Source: Mycobacterium avium subsp. avium (lineage in GTDB: Bacteria > Actinomycetota > Actinomycetes > Mycobacteriales > Mycobacteriaceae). From it: 64,000 nucleotides of DNA. The notes beneath the pieces are model-generated. The model was not told the origin of the DNA. It did not search any database and worked only from the letters and a program-made list of their open reading frames with translations. Positions 35,348 through 43,738 of this stretch are shown here, in pieces. Location of the stretch: the NCBI RefSeq assembly GCF_009741445.1, contig NZ_CP046507.1, forward strand, positions 2,852,001 through 2,916,000, read 5' to 3'. Each line of letters begins with the position of its first letter. The stretch's first letter is position 1. The position numbers and the translations under genes were made by a program.

Positions 35348-36471
35348 CGAGCGGGGTAAGCACTCGATCCGAGGTGGTCTCCGAGTTCGCGGCCTGGCTG
35401 GCGGCGTTCCTGCCGAATGACTATTACGAGAACTACCGGCGGTACCGCTGGGACCTCACGCTGCGCCGCGATTATCAGCGGGCCGCGTTCGAGGCCGGGT
35501 GGATCCAGCCGACCTGGCCGCGCGAGCACGGCGGCCGGTCGCTGGGCCTGCGCGACGCGATGGAGATCCGGCTGGAGGCGGCCCTGCGCTCGGCGCCCAA
35601 GCTGCCCAACATCGCCGGCCCCAACGTCGCCGCCCCCGGCATCCGCCAGTTCGGCACGCCCGCCCAGATCGAGCGGCTGCTGGTGCCGCTGCTGCGCGGT
35701 GACGAGTGGTGGGCGCTGGGCATGTCCGAACCGGAAGCCGGCTCGGACTTCGCCGGTCTGCGCACCCGCGCCGTGCGGGACGGCGACGTGTTCCGGGTCA
35801 ACGGCCACAAGATCTGGACCACCCAGGCTCACGAGTCGCGCTGGTGCACGCTGTATGCCCGCACCGATCCCGAGGCGCCCAAGCACCACGGCATCTCCTG
35901 CCTCATCCTGGATCTGCATTCGCCCGGGGTGCGGATCGAACCCATCCGGATGGCGTCGATCTCCGACGAAACATTCTGCGAGGTGTTCCTCGACGACGTC
36001 GAGGTGCCGGCGGTAAACCTGTTGGGGCCGCTGCACGGCGGCTGGGACGTCGCGCTGTCGTCGCTGCACCACGAACGCCAGATGATCTGGATCATGAACT
36101 GGGTCGAGATCAACCGCGGACTCGACGCGGTGCGGACCGCCAACGGCGTGGGGCCGGGCCACGACATCCACACCGCGCTCGGTTCCCTGCTGGCCGACGC
36201 CGAAGCACTGCGCGCCACCGGGTATCGGGCCCTGGCCAACGAACTCGCGGGCCGGCCCAGCCCCGAAGCCGACACCATGAAGCTGCTGGGATCGCTTACC
36301 CTGCAACGTGTTTGGGAACTCGCGGCGGCCGCCGCGGGCCCCGATTCGGCCACCGACCCCGATCTGCTGTTCGAACGTCAGGACGCGCTGGCCGCGACCA
36401 TCTACGGCGGAACGTCGGAGGTGCAGCGCAACATCATCGCCGAGCGGCTGCTCGGGCTGCCGAAGGGATGA
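35344..36471 (+). CDS. acyl-CoA dehydrogenase, large (alpha-type) subunit
   Basis: This 375-residue FadE-family protein begins at a GTG overlapping the previous stop by 4 bp. It has WIQPTWPREHGGRSLGLRDA, the FAD-contact stretch WWALGMSEPEAGSDFAGLRT, then NGHKIWTTQAHESRWCTLYA. The C-terminal ATIYGGTSEVQRNIIAERLL carries Gly where medium-chain dehydrogenases have the catalytic Glu (YEGT), so the base must come from elsewhere. Such substitution is usual in steroid-type heteromeric FadE proteins. It ends in ATGA, coupled to the next dehydrogenase. Confidence 0.9.
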   Translation: MTSGVSTRSEVVSEFAAWLAAFLPNDYYENYRRYRWDLTLRRDYQRAAFEAGWIQPTWPREHGGRSLGLRDAMEIRLEAALRSAPKLPNIAGPNVAAPGIRQFGTPAQIERLLVPLLRGDEWWALGMSEPEAGSDFAGLRTRAVRDGDVFRVNGHKIWTTQAHESRWCTLYARTDPEAPKHHGISCLILDLHSPGVRIEPIRMASISDETFCEVFLDDVEVPAVNLLGPLHGGWDVALSSLHHERQMIWIMNWVEINRGLDAVRTANGVGPGHDIHTALGSLLADAEALRATGYRALANELAGRPSPEADTMKLLGSLTLQRVWELAAAAAGPDSATDPDLLFERQDALAATIYGGTSEVQRNIIAERLLGLPKG

Positions 36472-37625
36472 CGACCATGGACTACGACCTCGGCGACGAC
36501 GCCGCCCAACTGCGAAGCCACCTGCGCGAGCTGGTCGCCAACCACATTCCCGCCGACTTCCTGGGCGCCTGCACGGAGAACCCGCAGGACCTCGCCACCA
36601 CCGAGACGTTCTGCAAACTGCTGGCCGCCGAGGGGCTGCTGGCCCTTGCGTGGCCGAAAGAGCATGGCGGCGGCGGTGGTTCGGTCTGGCAGCAGACCGT
36701 GCTGCGCGAGGAGATGTGGGCCCAGCACGAGCCGCGCGGCCCGCAGTACATGGGCATCAACTGGGTCGGGCCGGCCCTGATGCGGTACGGCACCGAGGAA
36801 CAGAAGGCCAAGCACCTGGCGGCCATCGCCGCCGGCGACGTGATCTGGTGCCAGGGATTCTCCGAGCCGGAGGCCGGCACCGATCTGGTGTCGTTGCGCA
36901 CCCGCGCCGTCGCCGACGGTGACGGTTGGCGGATCACCGGCCAGAAGGTGTGGACGTCGTACGCGCTGATGGCATCGTGGTGCGTGCTGGCGGCCTGCAC
37001 CGACCCCGACGCGCCAAAACACAAGCGGCTCACGCTTTTTCTGATACCGATGGACCGGCCCGGGTTCACCGTCCGGCCGATCCCGTCCATGCTGGGGCCG
37101 CATCACCTCAACGAGATGCTCCTCGACGACGTCCCGGCGTATCCCGGCGACGTGCTGGGCGAGGTCGGCGACGGCTGGCGGGTGATGCGCGAGGCGCTGG
37201 CCTACGAACGGGTGGGGATCGCGCGCTACGCGCGCTGCGAGTCACTGCTGGAGCGGATGCGCGGCCTGCTCGGTGACGAGTGGGAGCAACTGCCCGAATC
37301 GATCCGGGCCCGCTGGGTGCGCGCGCTCGTCGACCTGCGGGTCGCCCGGCTGCTGGCCTATCGCGCCGTGTCGCTGCAGGACGACCCGGCCGCCGGGGCA
37401 GCGGCCAGCGCCGCCCGCATCGCCACCACCACGTGCGATCAGCAGGTCGCCGAGCTGTTGTTCGACGTGCTGGGCCCGACCGCGCTGGATGCCGGGTCCG
37501 GCGCGCCGCTGCACGGGGCCATCGAAGATCATTGGCGTTACGCACAGGCAGCCACCGTCGCATCGGGCACCATCGAGGTGCAGAAGATGTTGGTGGCCCG
37601 AGACGTACTGGGAGGGCACCGGTGA
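36468..37625 (+). CDS. acyl-CoA dehydrogenase, second alpha-type subunit
   Basis: This 385-residue protein shares the layout of the preceding one: LLALAWPKEHGGGGGSVWQQ, GFSEPEAGTDLVSLRTRAVA, TGQKVWTSYALMASWCVLAA, and a C-terminal TVASGTIEVQKMLVARDVLG. Ser-Gly-Thr stands in place of the Glu-Gly-Thr base motif. ATG 36468 overlaps the previous stop (ATGA) and its own stop overlaps the next GTG (GTGA). It presumably pairs with the following short dehydrogenase to dehydrogenate a second acyl-CoA intermediate or the same intermediate after one cycle. Confidence 0.9.
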   Translation: MTTMDYDLGDDAAQLRSHLRELVANHIPADFLGACTENPQDLATTETFCKLLAAEGLLALAWPKEHGGGGGSVWQQTVLREEMWAQHEPRGPQYMGINWVGPALMRYGTEEQKAKHLAAIAAGDVIWCQGFSEPEAGTDLVSLRTRAVADGDGWRITGQKVWTSYALMASWCVLAACTDPDAPKHKRLTLFLIPMDRPGFTVRPIPSMLGPHHLNEMLLDDVPAYPGDVLGEVGDGWRVMREALAYERVGIARYARCESLLERMRGLLGDEWEQLPESIRARWVRALVDLRVARLLAYRAVSLQDDPAAGAAASAARIATTTCDQQVAELLFDVLGPTALDAGSGAPLHGAIEDHWRYAQAATVASGTIEVQKMLVARDVLGGHR

Positions 37626-38557
37626 AAACCGATCTGCCGCAAGATATCAGCGACTTCGCCACGGTCGCCGCCAAACGGTTCACCCGATTGGGCGGGCCGC
37701 CGGCGGCGCTGCGCGCCGAGACCGACGACACCGTGCGAGAGGCGGCCCGCACCGCGCTGGCCGAGGTGGGCGCCTTCGATCTCGACGTGCGCACGGCGCC
37801 CGACGATCTGCTGGCCGCCGCGGTGCTGTGCCAGGCCGCGGGGGCCGCCGCGCTGCCCTACCCGCTGGTCGAGGAGCTGCTGGCGATCGACGGCGCGCGA
37901 CTGACCCTGGTGAACCCCGCCGCCCCCCGCATCGACCACGGCGACCTGGCCGGCGACTGGATCGCCGCCGACATCGACGGCAATCGCTACCGTCCGCGGC
38001 CGGGATCGCGGACGGGCGCCAAACTCGGCCCCTTCCTGGTGCCGGCCACCGTGAGCGCCCCGGAGGGGACCGTGCCCGGCGCCGACGTCAATCTGCACCT
38101 GGTGCTGGGGGCGTGGCGCATCCTGGGCGCGGTGCAACAGTCGCTGCGCATTGTCACCGACCACGTGCAGGCCCGCATCCAGTTCGGCAAGCCGCTGGCG
38201 GACTTTCAGGCCGTCAGGTTCGCCGTCGCCGATGCCGCCGTCATGGTCCGCGGCCTGCATGAACTCGCGAAGTACACCATCTGTCGGCCGAAAACGCTTC
38301 CGGCGCAAGTCTATTCGGCCGACGCGCTGGTGCTTCGGCTCAAGGCCGCCGACACCGCGCGGCAGGTCATGCGCACCTCCCACCAGTTGCTCGGAGCGTT
38401 GGGATTCTGCGACGAGTCCGACGTCAGCGTGCTCGACCGGCACACTCAGCCGCTGATCCGGCTGCCGCTGAGCACCGAGGAACTCGCGCTGCGGCTGATC
38501 CCCAGCGTGGCCGACGGCGCCTTCGAGACGCTGTTCAGCGAGCCGGTGTCGGCATGA
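37622..38557 (+). CDS. acyl-CoA dehydrogenase, second short (beta-type) subunit
   Basis: This 311-residue protein is shorter than typical FadE (about 380). The N-terminal helical domain is recognisable (LPQDISDFATVAAKRFTRLG) and the middle domain is reduced (residues about 100-165). The C-terminal domain keeps ARIQFGKPLADFQAVRFAVA and HQLLGALGFCDESDVSVLDR. It starts at GTG 37622, overlapping the previous stop. It probably contributes FAD and substrate contacts to a heteromer with the preceding gene product rather than acting alone. The reduced beta domain argues for a partner-dependent enzyme. Confidence 0.83.
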   Translation: MKTDLPQDISDFATVAAKRFTRLGGPPAALRAETDDTVREAARTALAEVGAFDLDVRTAPDDLLAAAVLCQAAGAAALPYPLVEELLAIDGARLTLVNPAAPRIDHGDLAGDWIAADIDGNRYRPRPGSRTGAKLGPFLVPATVSAPEGTVPGADVNLHLVLGAWRILGAVQQSLRIVTDHVQARIQFGKPLADFQAVRFAVADAAVMVRGLHELAKYTICRPKTLPAQVYSADALVLRLKAADTARQVMRTSHQLLGALGFCDESDVSVLDRHTQPLIRLPLSTEELALRLIPSVADGAFETLFSEPVSA

Positions 38558-40050
38558 CCGAGTCGGCGCCGGCCGAACTGGCGGCCAACCCGTTAGCCGA
38601 CGGAATCCCGTTCGGCGCCAAGCTGCAACAGCTCGCCGAGCAACGCGGCGACGACACGGCGGTGACCGTCGTCGCGCTCGACGGCACCGCCACCTCGCTG
38701 ACGTTCGCCGAGCTCGACGCCCGCGCCAACCAGTGGGGCCGGGCCCTGGCCGCCACCGGCGCCCAAACGGGTTCGCTTGTCGCACTTGCCATTCCCAACT
38801 CGCAGCATCTGGTGCTGGCCACGCTGGGGTGCTGGAAGATCGGCGCGGTGCCCGTGCCCATGCATTGGGATCTTCCCGAGTGGGAACGCGACCGGGTGCG
38901 CGAGGTGATCAACCCCGCCGTCGTCGTCGACGAAACGAACCGCTGGGGGCTCGAGGCGCGCGCGGCCGGCGAGTCCGAGGCCGCCGTGCCGGTCGCCGTC
39001 TCCCCCACCGCCAACGGCATCTGCAGCAGCGGCTCCACCGGGGTGCCCAAGGTGATCCTCAACCTGGCGCCCTCGCTGTGGATCCCGCAGCACGGTGAGC
39101 CGTTCCTGTCGAACTGGACGCCGGTGGCCCAGCCGCAGACCATCATGGTGCCCGCACCGATGTATCACACCAACGGCTTCGCCCCGCTGCTCATGCTGCT
39201 GGGCGGCGACCATCTGGTGATCCTCGAAAAGTTCGATGCCGCATTGGTTCTCGACGTGATCGAGCGCTTCCGGATCACCAACTTCACCGCCACACCCACC
39301 ATGCTGGCCCGCATCGCAGCCCGGCCCGATGTCCGGCAGCGCGACCTGTCCAGCATCGTGTTCATTCTGCAGGGGGCCGCGGTGATGCCGCCATCGCTGC
39401 TGCACACCTGGTTCGAGCTGCTGTCCCCCGAGCAGATCGTGATGGCCTACGGCATGACCGAAAACCTGGGGCTGACCGCGCTGCGCGGCGACGAGTGGCT
39501 CGAACACCCGGGCAGCGTCGGGCGTGGTTTCCGCGACACCGAGATCCGCATCCTCGACTCCCAGCAGCGACCGCTGGGCCCCGGCGAGGACGGCGACGTG
39601 TACCTGCGGGCGCCGATGAGCGCGGGGTACCGCTACCTGGGTGGGGCGCCCCCGCTGCCGTCGACCGAGGACGGCTTCCGCTCCGCCGGGGACATCGGCC
39701 ACCTCGACGAGGACGGCTACCTCTACATCGTCGACCGCCGGGTCGACATGATCATCAGCGGCGGCGCCAACGTGTTTCCGGCCGAAGTCGAGTCCGCCCT
39801 GGCCGGCCATCCCGCAATCGCCGACGTCGTCGTGATCGGGCTGGCCGACCCGCAGTGGGGGCGCCGGGTGCATGCGGTGGTCCAGCGCGCCGACGGCGCG
39901 TCGCTGACCGAGCAGCAGGTGATCGACTACGCCAAGGGCCGGCTGGCCCCCTACAAGGCGCCCAAGACCGTCGAATTCGTCGACGCCATCCCGCGCACGG
40001 CGGCGACCAAGGTCAACCGCTCGGCGATGATCGCGGCCCGGGGCGGCTGA
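38554..40050 (+). CDS. acyl-CoA synthetase (AMP-forming, FadD type)
   Basis: This 498-residue adenylate-forming ligase has the P-loop NGICSSGSTGVPKVIL, A5 MAYGMTENLGLT, A7/A8 FRSAGDIGHLDEDGYLYIVD then RRVDMIISGGANVFPAEVES, and the A10 Lys in PRTAATKVNRSAMI. All the residues expected for acid activation are present. It is the last gene of the five-gene operon, overlapping the dehydrogenase before it (ATGA). It likely supplies the CoA ester that the four dehydrogenases oxidise. The substrate is unknown. About 120 bp of non-coding sequence follow. Confidence 0.92.
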   Translation: MTESAPAELAANPLADGIPFGAKLQQLAEQRGDDTAVTVVALDGTATSLTFAELDARANQWGRALAATGAQTGSLVALAIPNSQHLVLATLGCWKIGAVPVPMHWDLPEWERDRVREVINPAVVVDETNRWGLEARAAGESEAAVPVAVSPTANGICSSGSTGVPKVILNLAPSLWIPQHGEPFLSNWTPVAQPQTIMVPAPMYHTNGFAPLLMLLGGDHLVILEKFDAALVLDVIERFRITNFTATPTMLARIAARPDVRQRDLSSIVFILQGAAVMPPSLLHTWFELLSPEQIVMAYGMTENLGLTALRGDEWLEHPGSVGRGFRDTEIRILDSQQRPLGPGEDGDVYLRAPMSAGYRYLGGAPPLPSTEDGFRSAGDIGHLDEDGYLYIVDRRVDMIISGGANVFPAEVESALAGHPAIADVVVIGLADPQWGRRVHAVVQRADGASLTEQQVIDYAKGRLAPYKAPKTVEFVDAIPRTAATKVNRSAMIAARGG

Positions 40051-40168
40051 CCGGCCCCTGCAACGGCCGATCGCTCTCAACTGTCGTTGCTCATCGAGCC
40101 CAAACATGTGACCGTGGCGCATGGAAGAATGCTGCCAGCGGCTCCAGCGCAGGAAGGAAACGTCGGCG

Positions 40169-40552
40169 ATGAATGCTGCGGCTGAATATGACACCGTCAA
40201 AGAGGGTCTGCTAATTGAAGGATTGCAGGACTGGATCTCCCTCAGCAATGTGCATTCCTCCTTCCTTGCGCCGATCGGCCCGGCACGACCGCTGGAGAAG
40301 GTGCAGCAACTCACGCTGAACATGATTCGCGATCTAGTCTCCGAGGGTCTGTTCATCCTCGGGTCAGCCGCTGGCAGCAAGCAAACTCCACATTTCGAAC
40401 CTTGGGACCTGCCGCTCGAAGCGGCAATGGCCAAGATCGAGGAGGCTTACGTCAGAAATTTTGACGATACGTGGGGCTGGCGAACAATGTGTTGGCTCAA
40501 TCTCACCGATAAAGGCGAGAAGCTGGCGCTCGAGCGATACCACGCCGACTAA
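40169..40552 (+). CDS. small conserved hypothetical protein next to a toxin-like locus
   Basis: This 127-residue acidic protein is AT-richer than the operon before it. It begins MNAAAEYDTVKEGLLIEGLQ, contains WISLSNVHSSFLAPIGP, then EKVQQLTLNMIRDLVSEGLF and a tail WRTMCWLNLTDKGEKLALER. That tail resembles a winged-helix end. ATG 40169 has AGGAAGGA upstream. An ATG at 40121 would add 16 residues and lacks a site. It lies tail to tail with the split immunity-like gene and may be an orphan immunity or accessory protein of the secreted-effector locus. That is only positional inference. Confidence 0.65.
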   Translation: MNAAAEYDTVKEGLLIEGLQDWISLSNVHSSFLAPIGPARPLEKVQQLTLNMIRDLVSEGLFILGSAAGSKQTPHFEPWDLPLEAAMAKIEEAYVRNFDDTWGWRTMCWLNLTDKGEKLALERYHAD

Positions 40553-40606
40553 GTAGCGCCTCGAAATGCGATCAGTTTTCTTCGACAACCCGCCATTGTC
40601 TACGCG

Positions 40607-40880
40607 TCAGTGATGGCCGTCGACCAGGTCGCCGAATGACTTCGCGATGGCATCGCTCAAATATCGGATATCTGTCCTCAGCTGCGTCCGTCGCTGGGTA
40701 GCGACAAAAAGGCTGTGTTGAATGAGCCGCCCCATCTCAAGGCACCGCGAATCAGCGATGTACGTCGTGAATTGGCCCCATATTCGCAATCCGAGAGCCG
40801 TAAAGTACCCGGCACTACGCATCCCAGCAACCCCAGGAATCGTAGATGCGACAACCGCCCGGGAACTCACGCCCGCGGCA
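40607..40880 (-). pseudogene. 3' part of an immunity-like gene split by IS21-family insertion
   Basis: The minus frame from the IS edge reads AGVSSRAVVASTIPGVAGMR, later TALGLRIWGQFTTYIADS and EMGRLIQHSLFVATQRR, ending at 40607. It joins in frame to the part at 43414-43738 when the IS and one copy of its 5-bp duplication are removed (594 nt, 197 residues). An internal GTG (40870) gives an apparent 87-residue ORF, but it lacks a native start. The gene is presumably non-functional. Confidence 0.8.
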
Positions 40881-40948
40881 TGTCAATGGCCAAGTAGAAG
40901 TCCCCGCTGGTGGCCAGCAGAAGTCCCCACTCCGCTGCGGGTGGTTGG

Positions 40949-41743
40949 CTAATTCTTGGCGGCTCCCTTCTTGTGGTCGGCGTGGCGCATCCGGTAGGAC
41001 TCGCCGGAGGTGACGACGATGCTGGCGTGGTGCAGCAGCCGATCGAGGATGCTGGCGGCGGTGGTGTGCTCGGGCAGGAATCGCCCCCATTGTTCGAAGG
41101 GCCAATGCGAGGCGATGGCCAGGGAGCGGCGCTCGTAGCCGGCAGCCACGAGCCGGAACAACAGTTGAGTCCCGGTGTCGTCGAGCGGGGCGAAGCCGAT
41201 CTCGTCCAAGATGACCAGATCCGCGCGGAGCAGGGTGTCGATGATCTTGCCGACGGTGTTGTCGGCCAGGCCGCGGTAGAGGACCTCGATCAGGTCGGCG
41301 GCGGTGAAGTAGCGGACTTTGAATCCGGCGTGGACGGCAGCGTGCCCGCAGCCGATGAGCAGGTGACTTTTGCCCGTACCAGGTGGGCCAATGACCGCCA
41401 GGTTCTGTTGTGCCCGAATCCATTCCAGGCTCGACAGGTAGTCGAACGTGGCTGCGGTGATCGACGATCCGGTGACGTCGAACCCGTCGAGGGTCTTGGT
41501 GACCGGGAAGGCTGCGGCCTTGAGACGGTTGGCGGTGTTGGAGGCATCGCGGGCAGCGATCTCGGCCTCAACCAACGTCCGCAGGATCTCCTCCGGTGTC
41601 CAGCGTTGCGTCTTGGCGACTTGCAACACCTCGGCGGCGTTGCGGCGCACCGTGGCCAGCTTCAACCGCCGCAGCGCCGCGTCAAGGTCAGCAGCCAGCG
41701 GTGCCGCCGAGGACGGTGCCACCGGCTTGGCAGCGGTGGTCAT
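40949..41743 (-). CDS. istB: IS21-family transposition helper ATPase
   Basis: This 264-residue AAA+ ATPase has Walker A in AVIGPPGTGKSHLLIGCGHA and Walker B in LVILDEIGFAPLD, with sensor region LAIASHWPFEQWGRFL and a C-terminal RMRHADHKK tail. IstB oligomerises on target DNA and activates IstA. The N-terminal helical segment DLDAALRRLKLATVRRNAAE is normal for the family. ATG 41743 overlaps the istA stop (ATGA), the usual arrangement. No defect is visible in this gene. Confidence 0.93.
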   Translation of the reverse strand: MTTAAKPVAPSSAAPLAADLDAALRRLKLATVRRNAAEVLQVAKTQRWTPEEILRTLVEAEIAARDASNTANRLKAAAFPVTKTLDGFDVTGSSITAATFDYLSSLEWIRAQQNLAVIGPPGTGKSHLLIGCGHAAVHAGFKVRYFTAADLIEVLYRGLADNTVGKIIDTLLRADLVILDEIGFAPLDDTGTQLLFRLVAAGYERRSLAIASHWPFEQWGRFLPEHTTAASILDRLLHHASIVVTSGESYRMRHADHKKGAAKN

Positions 41744-43240
41744 GAGGCCGTCCCGTCGGTGGTGTTGATCTTGTAGGCCTCCAACGAGCGGGTCTCGACG
41801 GTGGGCAGATCGAGCACGAGTGCGTCGCCGGCGGGGCGGGGTTGTGGGGTGCCGGCGCCGGCGGCCAGGATCGAGCGCACGTCGGCAGCGCGGAACCGGC
41901 GAAACGCAACCGCCCGGCGCAGCGCGTCAATCAAAGCCTGTTCGCCGTGGGCGGCGCCAAGGCCGAGCAGAATGTCGAGTTCGGATTTCAGTCGGGTGTT
42001 GCCGATCGCAGCAGCACCGACGAGGAACTGCTGCGCTTCGGTTCCCAATGCGCAGAATCGTTTCTCTGCTTGGGTTTTTCGGGCGAGGACCACGCGAGGG
42101 TGCGGGTCTGGGTCCGTCGTAGTGTTCATCGAGGATGGACACCTCACCTGGGCTGACGAGCTCGTGCTCGGCCACGATCACACCGGTCGCAGGTTCCAAC
42201 AGGATCAGGGCGCCATGATCGACCACCACCGCCACGGTGGCACCGACGAGCCGCTGAGGCACCGAGTAACGAGCTGAGCCGTAACGGATGCACGAGAGGC
42301 CGTCGACCTTACGGCGCACCGACCCCGAGCCGATCGTCGGCCGCAGCGAGGGCAGCTCCCTCAAGACGGTGCGCTCGTCAACCAAGCGATCGTTGGGCAC
42401 GGCGCAGATCTCCGAGTGGACCGTGGCATTGACCTCGGCGCACCATAGTTGCGCCTGGGCGTTGAGGGCACGTAGGTCGACCTGCTCACCGGCTAACGCA
42501 GCTTCGGTCAGCAGCGGCACCGCAAGGTCGTCCTGAGCGTAGCCACAGAGGTTCTCCACGATGCCCTTCGATTGCGGATCCGCACCGTGGCAGAAGTCCG
42601 GAACGAAGCCATAGTGGGACGCGAATCGCACATAATCCGGTGTTGGAACAACAACATTGGCGACGACACCACCTTTGAGGCAGCCCATCCGGTCGGCCAG
42701 GATCTTGGCCGGAACCCCACCGATCGCCTCGAGGGCTTCGGCGATCATCGCCAGCGTGGTCGAGGCTTTCTCGTCGGCGGCGAACCGCACAAACCGCCAC
42801 CGCGAATAGGCCAGCACCGCGCAGAACACCATCAACCCCGGTGCAGCTTCGGCCCAATCCATCACCAGATAGTCACCGGGTGACCAGACCGCCGGACGGC
42901 GTTGATGCCGGTTAGCGTTGCGCCACAATACTTTCTGCTCGGCTACCAGGCGGCGGAAGTTACGGGCCGAGCCCTGATACCCGGCAGCTCGGGCGATCGG
43001 CAGCATCCGCTTCGCCGACATCTTGCCGTGTGATTTCTCGACTCGGGTGGCGACTAGATCGGTGAACGCGTCGAGGTTGCGTGGCCGTGGTTCCCGCGGG
43101 GGCGCGCCACCGGCCTCGGCCCGCTCGATGACCCGCTTGACCGTCTTGTGCGTAGTACCGCACAGCTCGGCCGCGCCGCGATACGACCCGACCTGGTGAT
43201 ACGCCGAAATGATGTTCATACGCTCCCTTGCAGACTTCAA
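41740..43240 (-). pseudogene. istA: IS21-family transposase with an internal frameshift
   Basis: The start TTG 43240 (GGGAG five bases upstream) gives an N-terminal HTH (QVGSYRGAAELCGTTHKTVK). An integrase-type core follows with YLVMDWAEAAPG and KGIVENLCGYAQ supplying Asp and Glu. The C-terminal domain proceeds to LDEHYDGPRPAPSRGPRPK. At the T5 run 42075-42079 the family sequence continues in another frame as KTQAEKRFCALGTEAQQFLV and ends at 41740, where istB overlaps. One extra base in the A/T run explains this. It could be a true mutation, a programmed shift or a sequencing error. Confidence 0.8.
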
Positions 43241-43413
43241 TAGAGCTCCCTGGGCGGTGATCAAGTGACAGTTGGCGCTATCACCGTCACCGCCCAGGCC
43301 CTCAGCTCCCGGAAAAGACACGACGAGCCCGCAAAGGAGTGGGGACTTCTACCTGGCCACCAGTGGGGACTTCCTACTGGCCACAGATGGGGACTTTCTC
43401 ATGGCCATGGACA

Positions 43414-43738
43414 CGGCACCGAGGTCGCGCAGCGTGCAATCTGCGTTGTCAACCATGACCTCGAGCGGTACGACGCCAGAGAATGTGAACGCCGCGACGG
43501 TGTCGCAAGCTTGCCAGCCACCACGCAACCTATGGCCCGTGACGATGCATCGAACAGGCTGCTCGGCTTCATCTCCGGGGGCGGCTAAGTGCCAGCGCGG
43601 TGGAATACGAATGTCTCCGAGATCGAGTGCACCCGTAACCGGAAGGCACTCAAACTGACTTACTCGTCCGCAGATGAGGTCAGGTAACGACGCAGCCGAC
43701 ATCAGGCGCTGCTCATCAAACTGTGGTGTTGTACTCAC
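43414..43738 (-). pseudogene. 5' part of the immunity-like gene, cut by IS21
   Basis: The gene starts at GTG 43738 overlapping the effector stop by GTGA and reads MSTTPQFDEQRLMSAASLPD, then PPRWHLAAPGDEAEQPVRC, GWQACDTVAAFTFSGVVPLE and VMVDNADCTLRDLGA before the IS. It continues at 40875 (single TSD copy) on the far side. Reconstructed length is 197 residues. Coupling to the effector gene suggests an immunity or chaperone protein, a common layout for secreted effector pairs. Family membership is my recollection of similar mycobacterial proteins, not a database result. Confidence 0.78.

Larger units (their letters stand above)
40881..43413 (-). mobile_element. IS21-family insertion sequence, 2,533 bp
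   Basis: The ends are inverted copies beginning TGTCAATGGCCA (left, from 40881) and TGTCCATGGCCA (right, reverse complement ending 43413). Inside each end there are repeated blocks of the type GGGGACTTCTnnTGGCCA: two at the left and three at the right, as expected for IstA binding sites. The target duplication CGGCA occurs at 40876-40880 and 43414-43418. istA and istB lie on the minus strand, overlapping by ATGA. TG termini and the istAB pair define the IS21 family. The element interrupts the immunity-like gene. istA carries a frameshift, so the copy may be inactive. Confidence 0.93.

Noticed and set aside
40881..43413. GGGGACTTCT repeat array read as a CRISPR or tandem regulatory array
   Set aside because: The repeats are only at the two inverted ends of the IS21 element and are imperfect, so they are transposase binding sites and not a CRISPR.
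43349..43738. 129-residue protein ending MAMRKSPSVASRKSPLVAR
   Set aside because: The C-terminal part is translation of the IS21 end repeats. The gene is the split immunity-like gene that continues at 40607-40880.
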